The position numbers and the translations under genes are program-made. This document shows positions 1 to 10,066 of a stretch of DNA of 64,000 nucleotides, piece after piece. Source of the stretch: Takakia lepidozioides. Lineage: Eukaryota > Streptophyta > Takakiopsida > Takakiales > Takakiaceae. Under the pieces are notes generated by a model. It was not told the origin of the DNA. It saw only the letters and a list, made by a program, of their open reading frames with translations, and ran no database searches. Position 1 is the first letter of the stretch; each line of letters opens with the position of its first letter. The stretch spans positions 35,633,053 through 35,697,052 of the forward strand of contig CM060732.1 of NCBI GenBank assembly GCA_030704615.1, in the 5' to 3' direction.

Positions 1-1265
1 CACGCTTACAACAGCTTTTCCATAAGTGCTAGAGAGCTGTGACATGTCCAGACAATACGAGAACTCTAGGGCATCAATCAAATGCAATCCATCCAAACGG
101 GACAAAGGTCGAGTTACTCAAATTAAAAAGATAGAGGAATAAATTAACCTGAACAGGGCCATAATGCAACATTAATTGAAGAAGATTTTTTTTAATTGAA
201 CTGCATGTCATTCCTAGCCATGTGATATAGGTAGACCCTGCCCATTCATTTACTTTTGGGTTTTAGTACTTCCATGTGCAAATACACATTATTTTTGGGA
301 TTTGCATTGCTTTGTGTAGTCTAGTGGAGGAGACAATAGCTCCATGAAGAGAAAGCACACAATATTTACAAGTGACATGTTGTCATTTGCAATATATATA
401 CATATATATATATTTTGTGACGTTGCTTGTTTGTATAAGTACTTCATCTTGGTTATATGATATACTATAAATGACCTACATAATATTGGGGGGTACAAGT
501 GTCATGTACATTGTAGAAATGAAAATTAAATTGTTAAATATTATATCTATTTATAAATGATGCTATATAATCTTTTATATTTCGTTTGTCACATCCTTGT
601 GATTTTTTATTGAGAACATTGCCTTGCATGTCTAGCAATACAAAACATTCTAAGTTTTATGAACACAATATTTCAAACATTTATAAGTATTTAAATAAAA
701 AAATGCATTGACTATATATCTATACATCATCTCTAAATCATGCAGCCTATGTATAGGTCACTCAGGATATTTTTGAGTTCATGCGATACACATAAATGAT
801 CAATATAATATTAGGATGTGCATGTTAGAACTTAGAATGAATATTAAATTATAAAATCGAATATGCATATTAAAATGATATTTGCTATTTATTTTTTCAA
901 TTTGATCTCCCAAATCCATGTTTTAAATTTAAAACAACTTATGCATGACAATGAAAAATATTCTACTTATGAGACTCTGTACACATAAATGATCAACATA
1001 ATAATAGAAGGTACATGTAAGAATGAACAGGGAATTGTGATATTTTATATGCATTTATGAAGGAGTCATGCAGTTCTGTCAAGAGGTTGCGAATTATCTA
1101 TTCTAGGAAATTTTAGGGAAGAGTTCTTGAGCAATGCAAGCATTTCTGTGGGGCGGTAGATGTGCCTTGGACTTCTCATCATTGCCAAATCTATGTGTGC
1201 CCTGTGTTGAAAGGTGTTGGATTAGTTTTTGAAATAAATTACACTTGCAATTGTGAAGCTGTTAG
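1..1265. other. AT-rich stretch, no gene recognised
   Basis: The stretch is strongly AT-rich with short TA runs (for example near 395-415) and short open frames only. I see no conserved protein, repeat array or transposon end in it. Because a primase-like exon follows on the plus strand at 1266, part of it may be intron of that gene. Confidence 0.5.
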
Positions 1266-1377
1266 GACCCAGATGCGCGACAGGTGGCAGGAAAGCAGGC
1301 GCAAATCAGCTGCCAAAGAAGAAATCAATGTGACCCGATGGAGGCAACTAAAACAGAACTTGGAGTCTAAGCAAGAG
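1266..1377 (+). CDS. PRIM1: Isolated PRIM1-like exon, inverted relative to the other primase exons
   Basis: A 112-nt segment lies between an acceptor (TTAG) and a donor (GAG|GTAGAC). It encodes about 37 residues including RDRWQESRR and INVTRWRQLKQNL. This resembles the stretch behind the catalytic core of plant primase small subunits, where an R-W-x-x-L-K motif is conserved. The other primase exons in the window (15788-37458) are on the opposite strand, so this exon belongs to an inverted piece of the same gene or to a second copy. The exon or exons expected between WVCHP (end of exon 6) and this segment, roughly 80 residues, were not found. The match is made from memory of the family and rests on a short stretch. 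Confidence 0.55.
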
Positions 1378-2009
1378 GTAGACTTCCCATTTCACATCTG
1401 AGTTGGATGTGTCTGAGTCAAGCTATCTTCCCTTAAAGCAATGTGCACAGAGACTAGTTCAGGCGTCCAAAATCTTCTTGCATGAGGGGGGTGTCTCATG
1501 AAACACAATCTGAATTATGCTCTTGGACAATGCTGGGTGTATAGCAGGGGCCAGCCTTGAGACAATGTGTGGATGAGATTGTGTTTTTCTATACTTACCC
1601 CATACTGGACTTGGAGGTATATTCTTAAAGGCTGTTAGTATTAACAAAAGAACACTCCAGTGTGCTTTCATCTTATATCCTGGCTCCTGGTGTAATGTAC
1701 AGGCCCCAATTTTGAATTGTTAAAATGAACAAATGATGGACTACCTTTGAACATCTTTCCAGAAGGGGTCAAGAAAACTTCTTGCCCTTCCATGCTGCTG
1801 CTTCAGTCCAAGCAAAGAAATTCGTCTGTAATGAGCAAGGTTGAAGTGAATGGTCGTACATATTCTGAAAATTTCTGCACTTAACAATCATGGTTATCTC
1901 CCGTGAAGTTTTCTTCACAAATTTGAAATCTATACTACAATTGCTGATATGACCACACTTTCTAGACCTGTTCAGAGAATGGGGTGGGATCCACCCAAAG
2001 CAAGCCCCC
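1378..2009. other. Flank between primase-like exon and MULE, nothing recognised
   Basis: No convincing exon or repeat was seen here. The sequence ends at the left terminus of MULE copy 1. Its last nine bases (CAAGCCCCC) do not match the nine bases that follow the right terminus (TCACCGACA), so no target duplication brackets this copy. Confidence 0.5.
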
Positions 2010-2070
2010 GAGGTTTACTATTCCATGAGCTCATGAGCGGTGAGCTCATGAGCTCATGAGCGGGCATGGC
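2010..2070. repeat. Left terminal inverted repeat of MULE copy 1
   Basis: The sequence starts GAGGTTTACTATTCCATGAGC and runs through several GCTCATGAGC units to GAGCGGGCATGG. The reverse complement of 15604-15675 has the same order: CTATTCCATGAGC, repeated units, then GAGCGGGCAT. GCTCATGAGC is itself a perfect palindrome. Further single GCTCATGA units occur up to about 2230 and are candidate transposase contacts (inference). Confidence 0.85.
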
Positions 2071-2479
2071 TAACCCATGAGCCGCAAAGTAACACACTTC
2101 GAATTTCGGCAGACTTTTTTCGGGCCAAAAACTATAAAATAATCGAAAATCAAAGATTTCCGCGCTCATGCTGGAAGCACTCCGCTCATGAGTACCAGTG
2201 TACGCTCATGACTTGGAGCCCAGGCTCATGGACCGCCAGGCCAGGTCATAGAATAACTGAATTCTGGGCAATAACGGCACCGAAATTATCCCAGAGGCAG
2301 AGACGCAAGCGGAATTAGGATCCCGGTTTGCAGACTCCGAAAACGCAATGGCGACCTATAACCGTGGATAGTACTATTGCAGAAGTGCAGGATGGTTGGG
2401 TATAACGACGCCGTAATTGGGCACAGGAAAAGAAATAGCCGGCTGAAGGCTCGGGAGTGAAGCCAACAACGGTGAAAGT

Positions 2480-2760
2480 AATTGGGCTCCGCCAACCAAA
2501 TACCCGGCTGCATCCTCCGGAGTGCAGGCGATAACGGCGCCGAAATGGGCCCCGGAAACCAAATACTTGGCTCAAGCCACCGGAGTGCAGCCGATAACGG
2601 CGCCGAAATTGGGTCCGGAAACCAAATACCCGGCTGAAGGCTGGGGATTGCAACCAATAACGGCGCCGAAATTGACCTGCGGAAACAAAATTCTCGGCTG
2701 AAGCTTCCGCACTCCATGTAATAACGGCGCCGAAATTGGGCGTCGGAGAGCAAATACCCG
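2480..2760. repeat. Subterminal tandem repeat of about 64 bp
   Basis: Four units follow each other at about 64-bp spacing. Each contains GATAACGGCGCCGAAATTGG followed by a CCGGAAACCAAATACCCGGCTG-like segment. The cores lie near 2530, 2594, 2659 and 2721, with degenerate units near 2275 and 2404. The same block is present in copy 2 (about 22745-23025). The repeats share the GGCGCC core of the palindrome that fills the rest of the element. ORFs crossing them are repeat shadows. Confidence 0.8.
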
Positions 2761-2858
2761 CCTTACGGTGAGGGAGGCCTTGCTCTCATTTTGCTCTTCA
2801 CTCTTCTCTGTTGTGCCCATCTCCTCCCTGCTTTGAGTTCGTGCTGTGTCGTGAGGCC

Positions 2859-3410
2859 ATGTCATGCCCGAATCACATCTATCGACGCCAGACGGGAGTC
2901 ATTTTCCCGAAAGCAGACGACATCATTGTCTTCCTGGATGTTTACAGGGACGATCCTCGACTTGTCCAGCTGAGAGCAATGGAGTTTCTTCCAGGATTGC
3001 ACGATTCTCCTGGACCCCGGCTGGGGAGCAGGTGGTTCCTACGCATCATGGACCTGGACTTTCCGCATGTGTGGGAGCCGAACAGATCACGCACAGCGTT
3101 GCTGTATCGCTGGAATTGTTGCGAGTGGACGTATAATGAGTGCATAGGTGAAAACTTTACGCGTGGACGGACTGGCTCGGAAAGTGGGGACATTCTCTTC
3201 AGTTATGAGGATGAGGAGGAGGGGAACACAGGGCCCACTGTGAAAATGTCCTTCTACCAAGGAGGCGCTATCGATAAACACGACATCCTCGTTAGTTTCA
3301 ACCGGGCGACAGAAACCACTGACATTTTGTTCAAATATAGGCACCCGGTCACTGAGGAGGTCCTTGAGAGGCCAGTTAGAGTTCCTTCTTCTTGGGCGAG
3401 GGGACCATAG
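2859..3410 (+). CDS. MULE-borne ORF of unknown function, 183 aa
   Basis: I do not recognise the family. The first ATG (MSCPNHIYRR) is used because the longer frame upstream has no ATG. The protein is soluble-looking, with an acidic stretch (SYEDEEEGNTGP) at about two thirds of its length and a charged, proline-containing tail. There is no signal peptide, membrane segment or zinc motif. The same intact frame occurs in copy 2 (23123-23674) with three amino-acid changes (V to E, S to N, T to I) and about three silent changes. That ratio gives no clear sign of selection. It sits just inside the left repeats and points into the element, away from the transposase. It could be an accessory protein or a captured host fragment. 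Confidence 0.5.
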   Translation: MSCPNHIYRRQTGVIFPKADDIIVFLDVYRDDPRLVQLRAMEFLPGLHDSPGPRLGSRWFLRIMDLDFPHVWEPNRSRTALLYRWNCCEWTYNECIGENFTRGRTGSESGDILFSYEDEEEGNTGPTVKMSFYQGGAIDKHDILVSFNRATETTDILFKYRHPVTEEVLERPVRVPSSWARGP

Positions 3411-4094
3411 GTCTTGCATGCTAGAGTAGACATGTTTCGACTCGCCGACACTCATGGCACATACATTTTCATTCAGAAATCAAGCAGCTTCCCTGTGCCA
3501 TATGGGGAATATACATGCTTGGATAATCTTCTGTTAAGGTTTTTGCAATTCACTGCCAGTATGCTGGGACGTGTCCTTTGTCGTATGGATTGCTGTTTGC
3601 ACAAGGTGCAGTATGCAAATGCTGGAATGTGCAGTAGGACCCTTCCCACTGGGACACAGAACTAGCAATCTTGTAAAGGCATCACATTTGCAGACATTTG
3701 TAACAATGTATTTGTAGCAAATTGGAGTCTTCTCATAAAGGTGGACGAAAACGCCAGGATGGGCTGCGAAATCACTACAAATTGAATGAAGAGCAGTAAC
3801 AAGGAAGCACTATGCAGTACACAGACCATAAATGGCGCTGAAATAGGCCTCAATGCCCGTTAATCTCCACACAATGTATGCTTTACTCGGATCCATTTGT
3901 AGACAACCAAAATAAAAAAAGCATGCGCATGCCATTCATGGCCAAAAACCACATTCTCATGTATTGCGGCACCAAAATTCACCTGTAGCCATGGCGATGC
4001 GGCACCACCAAGTGTATAATTCCTCACAAAAAAATAGGGTGCAAGAAGATGAATGTAATATAATTGCCACTTTCTCCTTCCCGAATGTGGAATG
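3411..4094. other. Noncoding MULE interior between small ORF and transposase 3' end
   Basis: No coding frame is convincing here. The stretch holds isolated degenerate palindrome half-sites (near 3835 and 3966). It separates the converging ends of the plus-strand small ORF and the minus-strand transposase gene, so it probably contains both 3' untranslated regions. Confidence 0.5.
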
Positions 4095-7000
4095 TCAAGC
4101 AGTCCGACCAGTATCCTGCCGTAGGGCCTTGTGCAGCTCGTTGAAACTCAGTGTTGGAGCATGGATGAAGACGTCCACTGCGGATATGCAACTCATGCGC
4201 TTCATAAAAATGTAATAAAGGTGTTTGCAGGGGACGTATGCTGCATTCTTCGATTCCATAACAAGGAAGTCCTCACAGTTGCAAGCTGGGTACTGTGAAA
4301 CCATGATTGCATACACGACACTGCGCGCAGCAGACCCGACTGTTGACAACTGAAATATGCGCCCCATCCCGGGGTGAGGAACATCCCTGCAACCTTGCAC
4401 TATGCAGGGTATTGCAAGAGCGTTGGCCATCCTGGTGTCGTTCGCCTTTGTTGGTGGCCGCCGTCTTTTCAGTTTTCCCCACCGATGGGTGGGCCAAGCT
4501 GCGGGGTCACCCACCGGTATGCGGGGCGAAGAGCTTCTCGTGGGAGGAATGTGACGATTGGGAATTGGATTTCGTGGAACGTCTGTCCTCTCCACCAGTC
4601 GAAACCCTGCACTTCCTAGAGCGTCTGCCTCCTCCAGGGTAAGATCTGTACCACTTGCCACAGGCCAGACTGCCGGTGGTTCAGGCATGCCTTGTACACC
4701 ATACTTGGGCTTGCCGAACACACACGACATGATGTCGTGCCTGCAGAACCAAAACTCCTTCAGTGTGGCCTCCACAAACTTTGCGCACACAAATCTCCCT
4801 GTGAAGCAAAGGGCAGGCACACTGCCCTGCGGGCTCCTCCGAATCATCTCATTGCATCTCTGGTTGGTGTCGACACGAACAGCACAACATTTGCCACGAA
4901 ATGTCGGACGGGTCCGTGCAATTCTCCACTGCGAGGCCGACACATCTCGCTCCACGATTGGAATGCTGTATTGGGTAACGAAAACAGGAGCAACATGCCC
5001 ATCCTCGGCATGTTGTCCCGAGTCTGGCAGCGATTCCATGGATGCTGTAGGAGAGGGGGTACGAGTCCTGCTTCGTGGAGGCGTGGGACGCAACATTGTT
5101 GCGCCCCGAGGTTGAGTGCGGATGTTCATATCTGATCTCCATGAATCCCCATCCCCTCCGGGCATGTCCTCAATTCTTCTCTTCACCGGCCGGCTGCGGA
5201 CATCGCCCTCCAGGCAGTTCCCCCGACTGTGTAACGGCGTTGACCTTATTGTTTCCCGCAATGCAGCAGTCCATTTTCTGGGATCGGTCGAACGATGCGC
5301 CGCCCTCATCAGCATCTCCTGCCTGTCTGGTCCGATACCCCATTGCTTTCCTCCCAGAAACTGGTAGTAATGAGATTGTTGCATGATGGCCCTCACAATA
5401 TCTTCTGTTATTGCTGTCAACATGTCAACGAGATGTGCTGCAGAGGAAGCACGCCAGAAAGAGTGCACCGATTCGGCCATGTTCGTCGTCGGCATATCCG
5501 TGTCATCCTCCAAGCTCATGTCCTGTTGAAGGAAATTAGATATGTCACTGATTGTGGAGAATGTCCAAGCACAAAACAGAACAATTGTCAAGTACAGAAA
5601 TGTGTTACCTATCTCATGTAGTCTCCAAACTGGCGGAATCTATAATGCCACCACGCAAGCCACGTTTGCAGTTCTGGCTGATCTTTCACATGCACTGCCC
5701 CTGAAGACACCCACCAGGCGCGTATGGTTGCAAACTCGGTCTCCGCCTCGTCGATGGAATTCGCATTTTTCCACGCTAGGCACATACTGATATGATCCTG
5801 CGGTGGCGTGACGCCACGAACCTTTTCGTGTTTTGCGTCAAACTCTGCATGAAGTGGAACCCGCAAGATCTCTCCTTTCCTTCCATTGGAGTCTTTGGGT
5901 CGTCCCCATATACCCTCCTAACTGCAGCCCAGTTTGCCTGGGCATTGTCAGCCATGAAGCCCCTAAAATCGGGAGGGGGCAACTTGGCTCTCGCCATTTG
6001 CTCATTAATTCCGCGCCACATATGCAACTCCGAATCTGTGTCTTCTCCCTTCATTTCGCAGATAGCAATGGTCATCAACTTTCTGCAATGTGGGTCGTAT
6101 ACATGTGCCCCCATTGTCACCCAATCGTGGTTGGTAATTTGCCGGATGTGGTCGAACATGACCCAACAATTTGAAAGGTCTCCACTGGTCATCCGCTTCA
6201 CCAAATCGACGCCGCTCCCCGGTCCGCACGTTGACATCTTAAATATGAAGCACCTGTCCGTCTCTGAGCCTTGACCAGGAAAGAAGCTGCCTTGGATGAA
6301 GTCGTAGCCGCATGTGCGCTTCACTTCCAAGATGGAGTGCATGTCTGATCCTCTTCCGATTCGTTTCTTGCAGCTGACAATGTGGTTCCTGACATTGGGG
6401 CTGCACACATGGGAGACAGCTTCCAGCAGGTCCTTCATGTCCCCCTCGCCCAGCTTCTCTCTTGTGCTTCCGTCCTCCGACATTATTCTGCCAATTGCAA
6501 TCCTATGTGCCGATGCGAGCTGTATCTGCTTTGGTTTTGCACCCGGCCTCAACCTCACCTCCTCCTTGATAATATCCTGGGCTTGTTGAAAGCGACTCTG
6601 CAATTGCCTCTGGCGAGGGGGTGCTCATGCTTTCCGATGTGAATGCATGCTCTGGTGCACGCTGGGCCGACGGTCCCGACGTAGTACTGCTTGGCGTTGC
6701 ACACTGCCATGCATGTAGGGGCTGCGTTGCAATGGGCACACTTGAACGTCCCTGCAGGAACTCTACCTTGAGGCCAAAATGGGGTCGACGAATTGCCAAT
6801 CCAGTCAGTCTCATTCCTGGTGCCTTTGCTAGTGTAATGGTAACATGTGCTCGAGAAACATTTAAGATGCCCAGCACACAATACATATCTCACTCGAACT
6901 CCATCACCCAGGTTGGACGATGAAGTTTTGGTGACACACCAAGGGTGGCCGTCATGTTTCCTGTTCATTCCTGCGAGCATGCCGTCTGGGCCTGCGCCTG

Positions 7001-7795
7001 CCGGCACTGGAGGGAACTCGTAGATAGCATTCCCATCCACAACATCAGGCAAAGTTTCCACAGAATGGATTGGAGTTTTGTCGTAATCAAGCCTAAGAAG
7101 GTCACTGGAGCGGGAACCCGTTGTCTTCATCCTCCGCAATATGTCGATTACTGAGCGGACGGAAGTTGAGTCGGACGGTGTATGCTGAACACTCCTAGTG
7201 ACGGACGACTTCGAAACATACGATGGAAGGACCATACAGTCTTCATCGTCACTGGATAAGTCGTGGACGACTGTTTCCCTGTTTTCCTGGATTTCCCTTT
7301 TCACATGTTTGGGCTTCTCTGCTTGTGAAGAGGTGCCCACATCCTTCACATCTTGCACGCCAGACCTCTTGTGGAAGGAGGATCAACCAAGTTCCAGCGT
7401 GGGAATTCTTTAGGCACGATTTCACCAATGGCACTGTACCGGATGGATTCAGAAGCTGGGAGCCGCCACTCTTTGCTTTTTCCGAAATCTGCATGCAGAA
7501 TGACGGCACTTTCCAGAAAATTTCCATAAGCATCCTTCGTCTCCTCTTCCAAAAACACCGTTCCAGGGAGGAGCCCGAACTTCACACACAAGTACTGCTC
7601 AGTGACAATCGCAAATCCTTGGTCGCAGGGTATTTTAGCTTTCAGAGAATCAGGATGGAAGTACACGTTGACCCAAACACGGGAGTCCATTTTGAAGACG
7701 GGACCTCTCGGTACGCTCCGCAGCGAAGTCCTGCAATGAGAAGAGTGTGTCCTACCTAATAACACAAATGATTTTCTGGAGGATTCCGTATCCAA
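4095..7795 (-). pseudogene. MULE transposase gene (MURA-like, SWIM zinc finger), broken
   Basis: Transposases of this family cut and join element ends in the nucleus. Reading right to left, the gene shows an N-terminal region with paired cysteines (CAGHLKCFSSTC, then CAHC) and GKHEH near 6600-6900. The catalytic region (5776-6603) has MADNAQANW (second Asp region) and CGFH (the MULE CxxH). The next exon has TNMAESVHSFW (third acidic residue region). The C-terminal SWIM finger CNC...CKH lies near 4225-4300. A frameshift lies near 6595, and frames also change near 7360. A TAG at 5609-5611 sits directly before a donor (TAG|GTAACA), where CAG|GTAACA would be normal. A matching acceptor (TTCAACAG) lies near 5530. 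A further acceptor near 7735 suggests more 5' exons. The family call is firm; the exon model is approximate. Confidence 0.82.
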
Positions 7796-7919
7796 CAGGA
7801 TGGGTGATCAGTGCACGTAAAGATGAAGGTGTGTAACGTACGACGAGAACAGCAAGTTCACATCGGATATTTGGTGCCTGAATTGTAATGTACAACCACT
7901 TGGGCTACAATAAATCAGG

Positions 7920-9420
7920 CCTTCCCATGAATTTCGGCACCGAAATCTGGATGAACATCTCTGTCATGTAACAGCTTTGGAAGCCAGGGGATGAATTCTG
8001 GCAACAGAAATCGTAATTTGTTTACCTCATTAAACTGACCAAGCACCCAACGGATGGATTTCGGTGCCGAAATTCGGGATGAACTTCTTCTTCATTAATT
8101 GTATCTGCACATATGGGTTGAATTTAGATGCCAAAATACGGATGAATGTGTTCCTGATTACAGTCGTGATTCACCACGTGTCCGGATATCGGTGCCGACT
8201 TCCGAATGACAATAATCCTGAATCGGCAGAATGGATGTATTTCGGCGCCGAAATTCATTCTTCATCTCCTTTTCCGACCCTAATTCTGCTGCCTTGCGGA
8301 TGGATTTCGGTGCCGGAATTCATCGGAAGTCCTTTTTGTTTTTTTTTTCTTTGCGACAGATGAACTTTGGCGCCGAATCTCATCCAAGTACTCCCTTTTA
8401 ATTTTCCTTTTTCTTCGCGAGCAATGAATTTCGGCGCCGAAATTCAACCGAAATCCTCCCGATTTTATTTTTTTCTTCGCGAGAGCATTGAATTTCGGCG
8501 CCGAAATTCATTCCAATCCTCCCGAAATTTTTATTTTCCTTCGCGAGCAATGAATTTCGGCGCCGAAATTCATCCGAAGTCCTCCCGAAAATTTTTATTT
8601 TTCTTCGCGAGCAATGAATTTCGGCGCCGAAATTCAGCCGACTTCATCCCTCCAAATTCTTTCAGGTGTTTGAGCGCCGGATTTCGGCGCCGAAATTCAT
8701 CCAATGCCCTCCCTCCAATATTTATTTTTTCTTTGAAATGGATCAATTTCGGCGCCGAAATTCATCCTTACTGTCCGCAATGAGTAACTCTAATATTACA
8801 TTTTCTATGCGACGGATGAATTTCGGCGCCGAAATTCGTCCAAACCAGCACTTACTTTTGCTTTTGGATGATAATTTCCGTAAATCGTTGGAAATACCCC
8901 GTTCCGACGAATATAAAAGGATTATTCTGCATTTAATGGAGAAATCGGCATATTAAACCACTTCTGTCAAAATTAATTGCATTAAAGCCGTTTTTTTTTC
9001 ATTTGAAACTGACAGTATCCATTAAGTGGTCTTTTCGCACGGGACGTTGCCGCACGTAAAGTATAATTTCGGCGCCGAAATTATAGAAATGTCCACAAAT
9101 GGCAAGTCCAACAGGCATGGACAGCATCCTCGGGGCAATGATGGCGTCAAATCGTAGCATGGTGCCAATTTAGTCTTCGCTCTGGATGAATTTCGGCGCC
9201 GAAATAATGATGATTTCACCTCGTGTACGCGCGGACGGAGATATTCGTAATGAATTTCGGCGCCGAAATATGGATGAAATGTGCCCAAGTGCAACCGTTT
9301 TCACTGTCCCGGAATTAATTCCGGCTCCGATATCCCACTGACAGGTTTGCTCATGACGAATGAGGACTTCGGAAGCGATGAATTGCGGCGCCGAAATTCA
9401 TCCATCCGCTGTTGAAACGT
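7920..9420. repeat. Array of GGCGCC-centred palindromes in MULE copy 1
   Basis: About 16 copies of a palindrome occur, consensus GAATTTCGGCGCCGAAATTC, often extended symmetrically by AT and C. Between about 8360 and 8830 they recur every 62-70 bp with similar spacers rich in CTTCGCGAGCA and poly-T. Elsewhere they are irregular. Variants mostly change the central CpG (GGTGCC, GGCACC). Single copies also lie in introns and flanks of the element's genes (near 11115, 12420, 13680, 14030, 15230, 15490) but not in clear coding parts. Confidence 0.92.
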
Positions 9421-10066
9421 ACCGACCTGACTGTTCAATGTCATAGGCAGGGGATTTCATGGCGGTTGGGTTTCATGATGTGCGGATATTTCATTCAATG
9501 CCGGCTGCTCCGGGAACAGCATCCGGTGAACGGAACGGTATTTCGGTGCCGCAATTCGGATAAACTGTCTTGTATTGGTGGCTGGAACTGGCACGCGTCG
9601 TGTTCCAGTCGACTTCATCCGTGCGAACGTGTCAGGGGTCACAATCTCTCATCACCCATACGGCAAAAAAGTGTGGACGGTGGCAACGCTTCGGGAGACG
9701 TGGCTGCTTACGCATCTGCTCGTGCATAGTGGTTGCATGTTCCACCGCTTCGCTCTCTCGCTCCTTGCCCTTCTGCAGTGACGTTCTCCTGCGTTTCCTC
9801 TCCTTATGCGGCATAGTGGTAGCATAGAGTTTGTGGAAGGTCAGGCGACTCCGGCAAGAGAAGGAGGACGGGGGATTTTGGGAAGCCGCCGACGACACGA
9901 CTTAAGCTCCGTCTCATGCATGAAATGCAGACCTCGTTATCCGGAGACTCGGATCGCCCACCAGTGAGAGATTCGTGCTTCGCGGATGTGAAGCACTCCA
10001 TACGCAATATTCCTTTTACACCTTTTTTTTGGCGTGCAGTGTCTCATGTTTTCCTGTTTGTTTGAC
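9421..10066. other. MULE interior upstream of second gene
   Basis: There is no supported coding frame. A pyrimidine-rich tract ending in GCGTGCAG just before 10040 looks like a splice acceptor, so a 5' untranslated exon may lie in this stretch and the promoter could be further left, close to the palindrome array. This is inference. Confidence 0.4.

Noticed and set aside
1740-1845. Possible minus-strand exon (ISLLGLKQQHGRARSFLDPFWKDVQ)
   Set aside because: It has plausible splice signals but I cannot place it in any family, and it does not fit the next part of primase.
2286-2865. Minus-strand ORFs with repeated FRRRYRLHSGG or ISAPL phrases
   Set aside because: They are translations of the 64-bp subterminal repeat with its GGCGCC core, in several frames at once. 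There is no independent coding signal.
8367-8956. ORFs with repeated FGAEIHP or RRRNSS phrases
   Set aside because: Each phrase is the palindrome GAATTTCGGCGCCGAAATTC read in one frame. A palindromic array gives open frames on both strands.
7920-9420. CRISPR-like array, because of regularly spaced palindromic repeats
   Set aside because: Spacers are similar to each other and AT-rich, the genome is eukaryotic with introns, and there are no cas genes. It is a tandem repeat inside a transposon.
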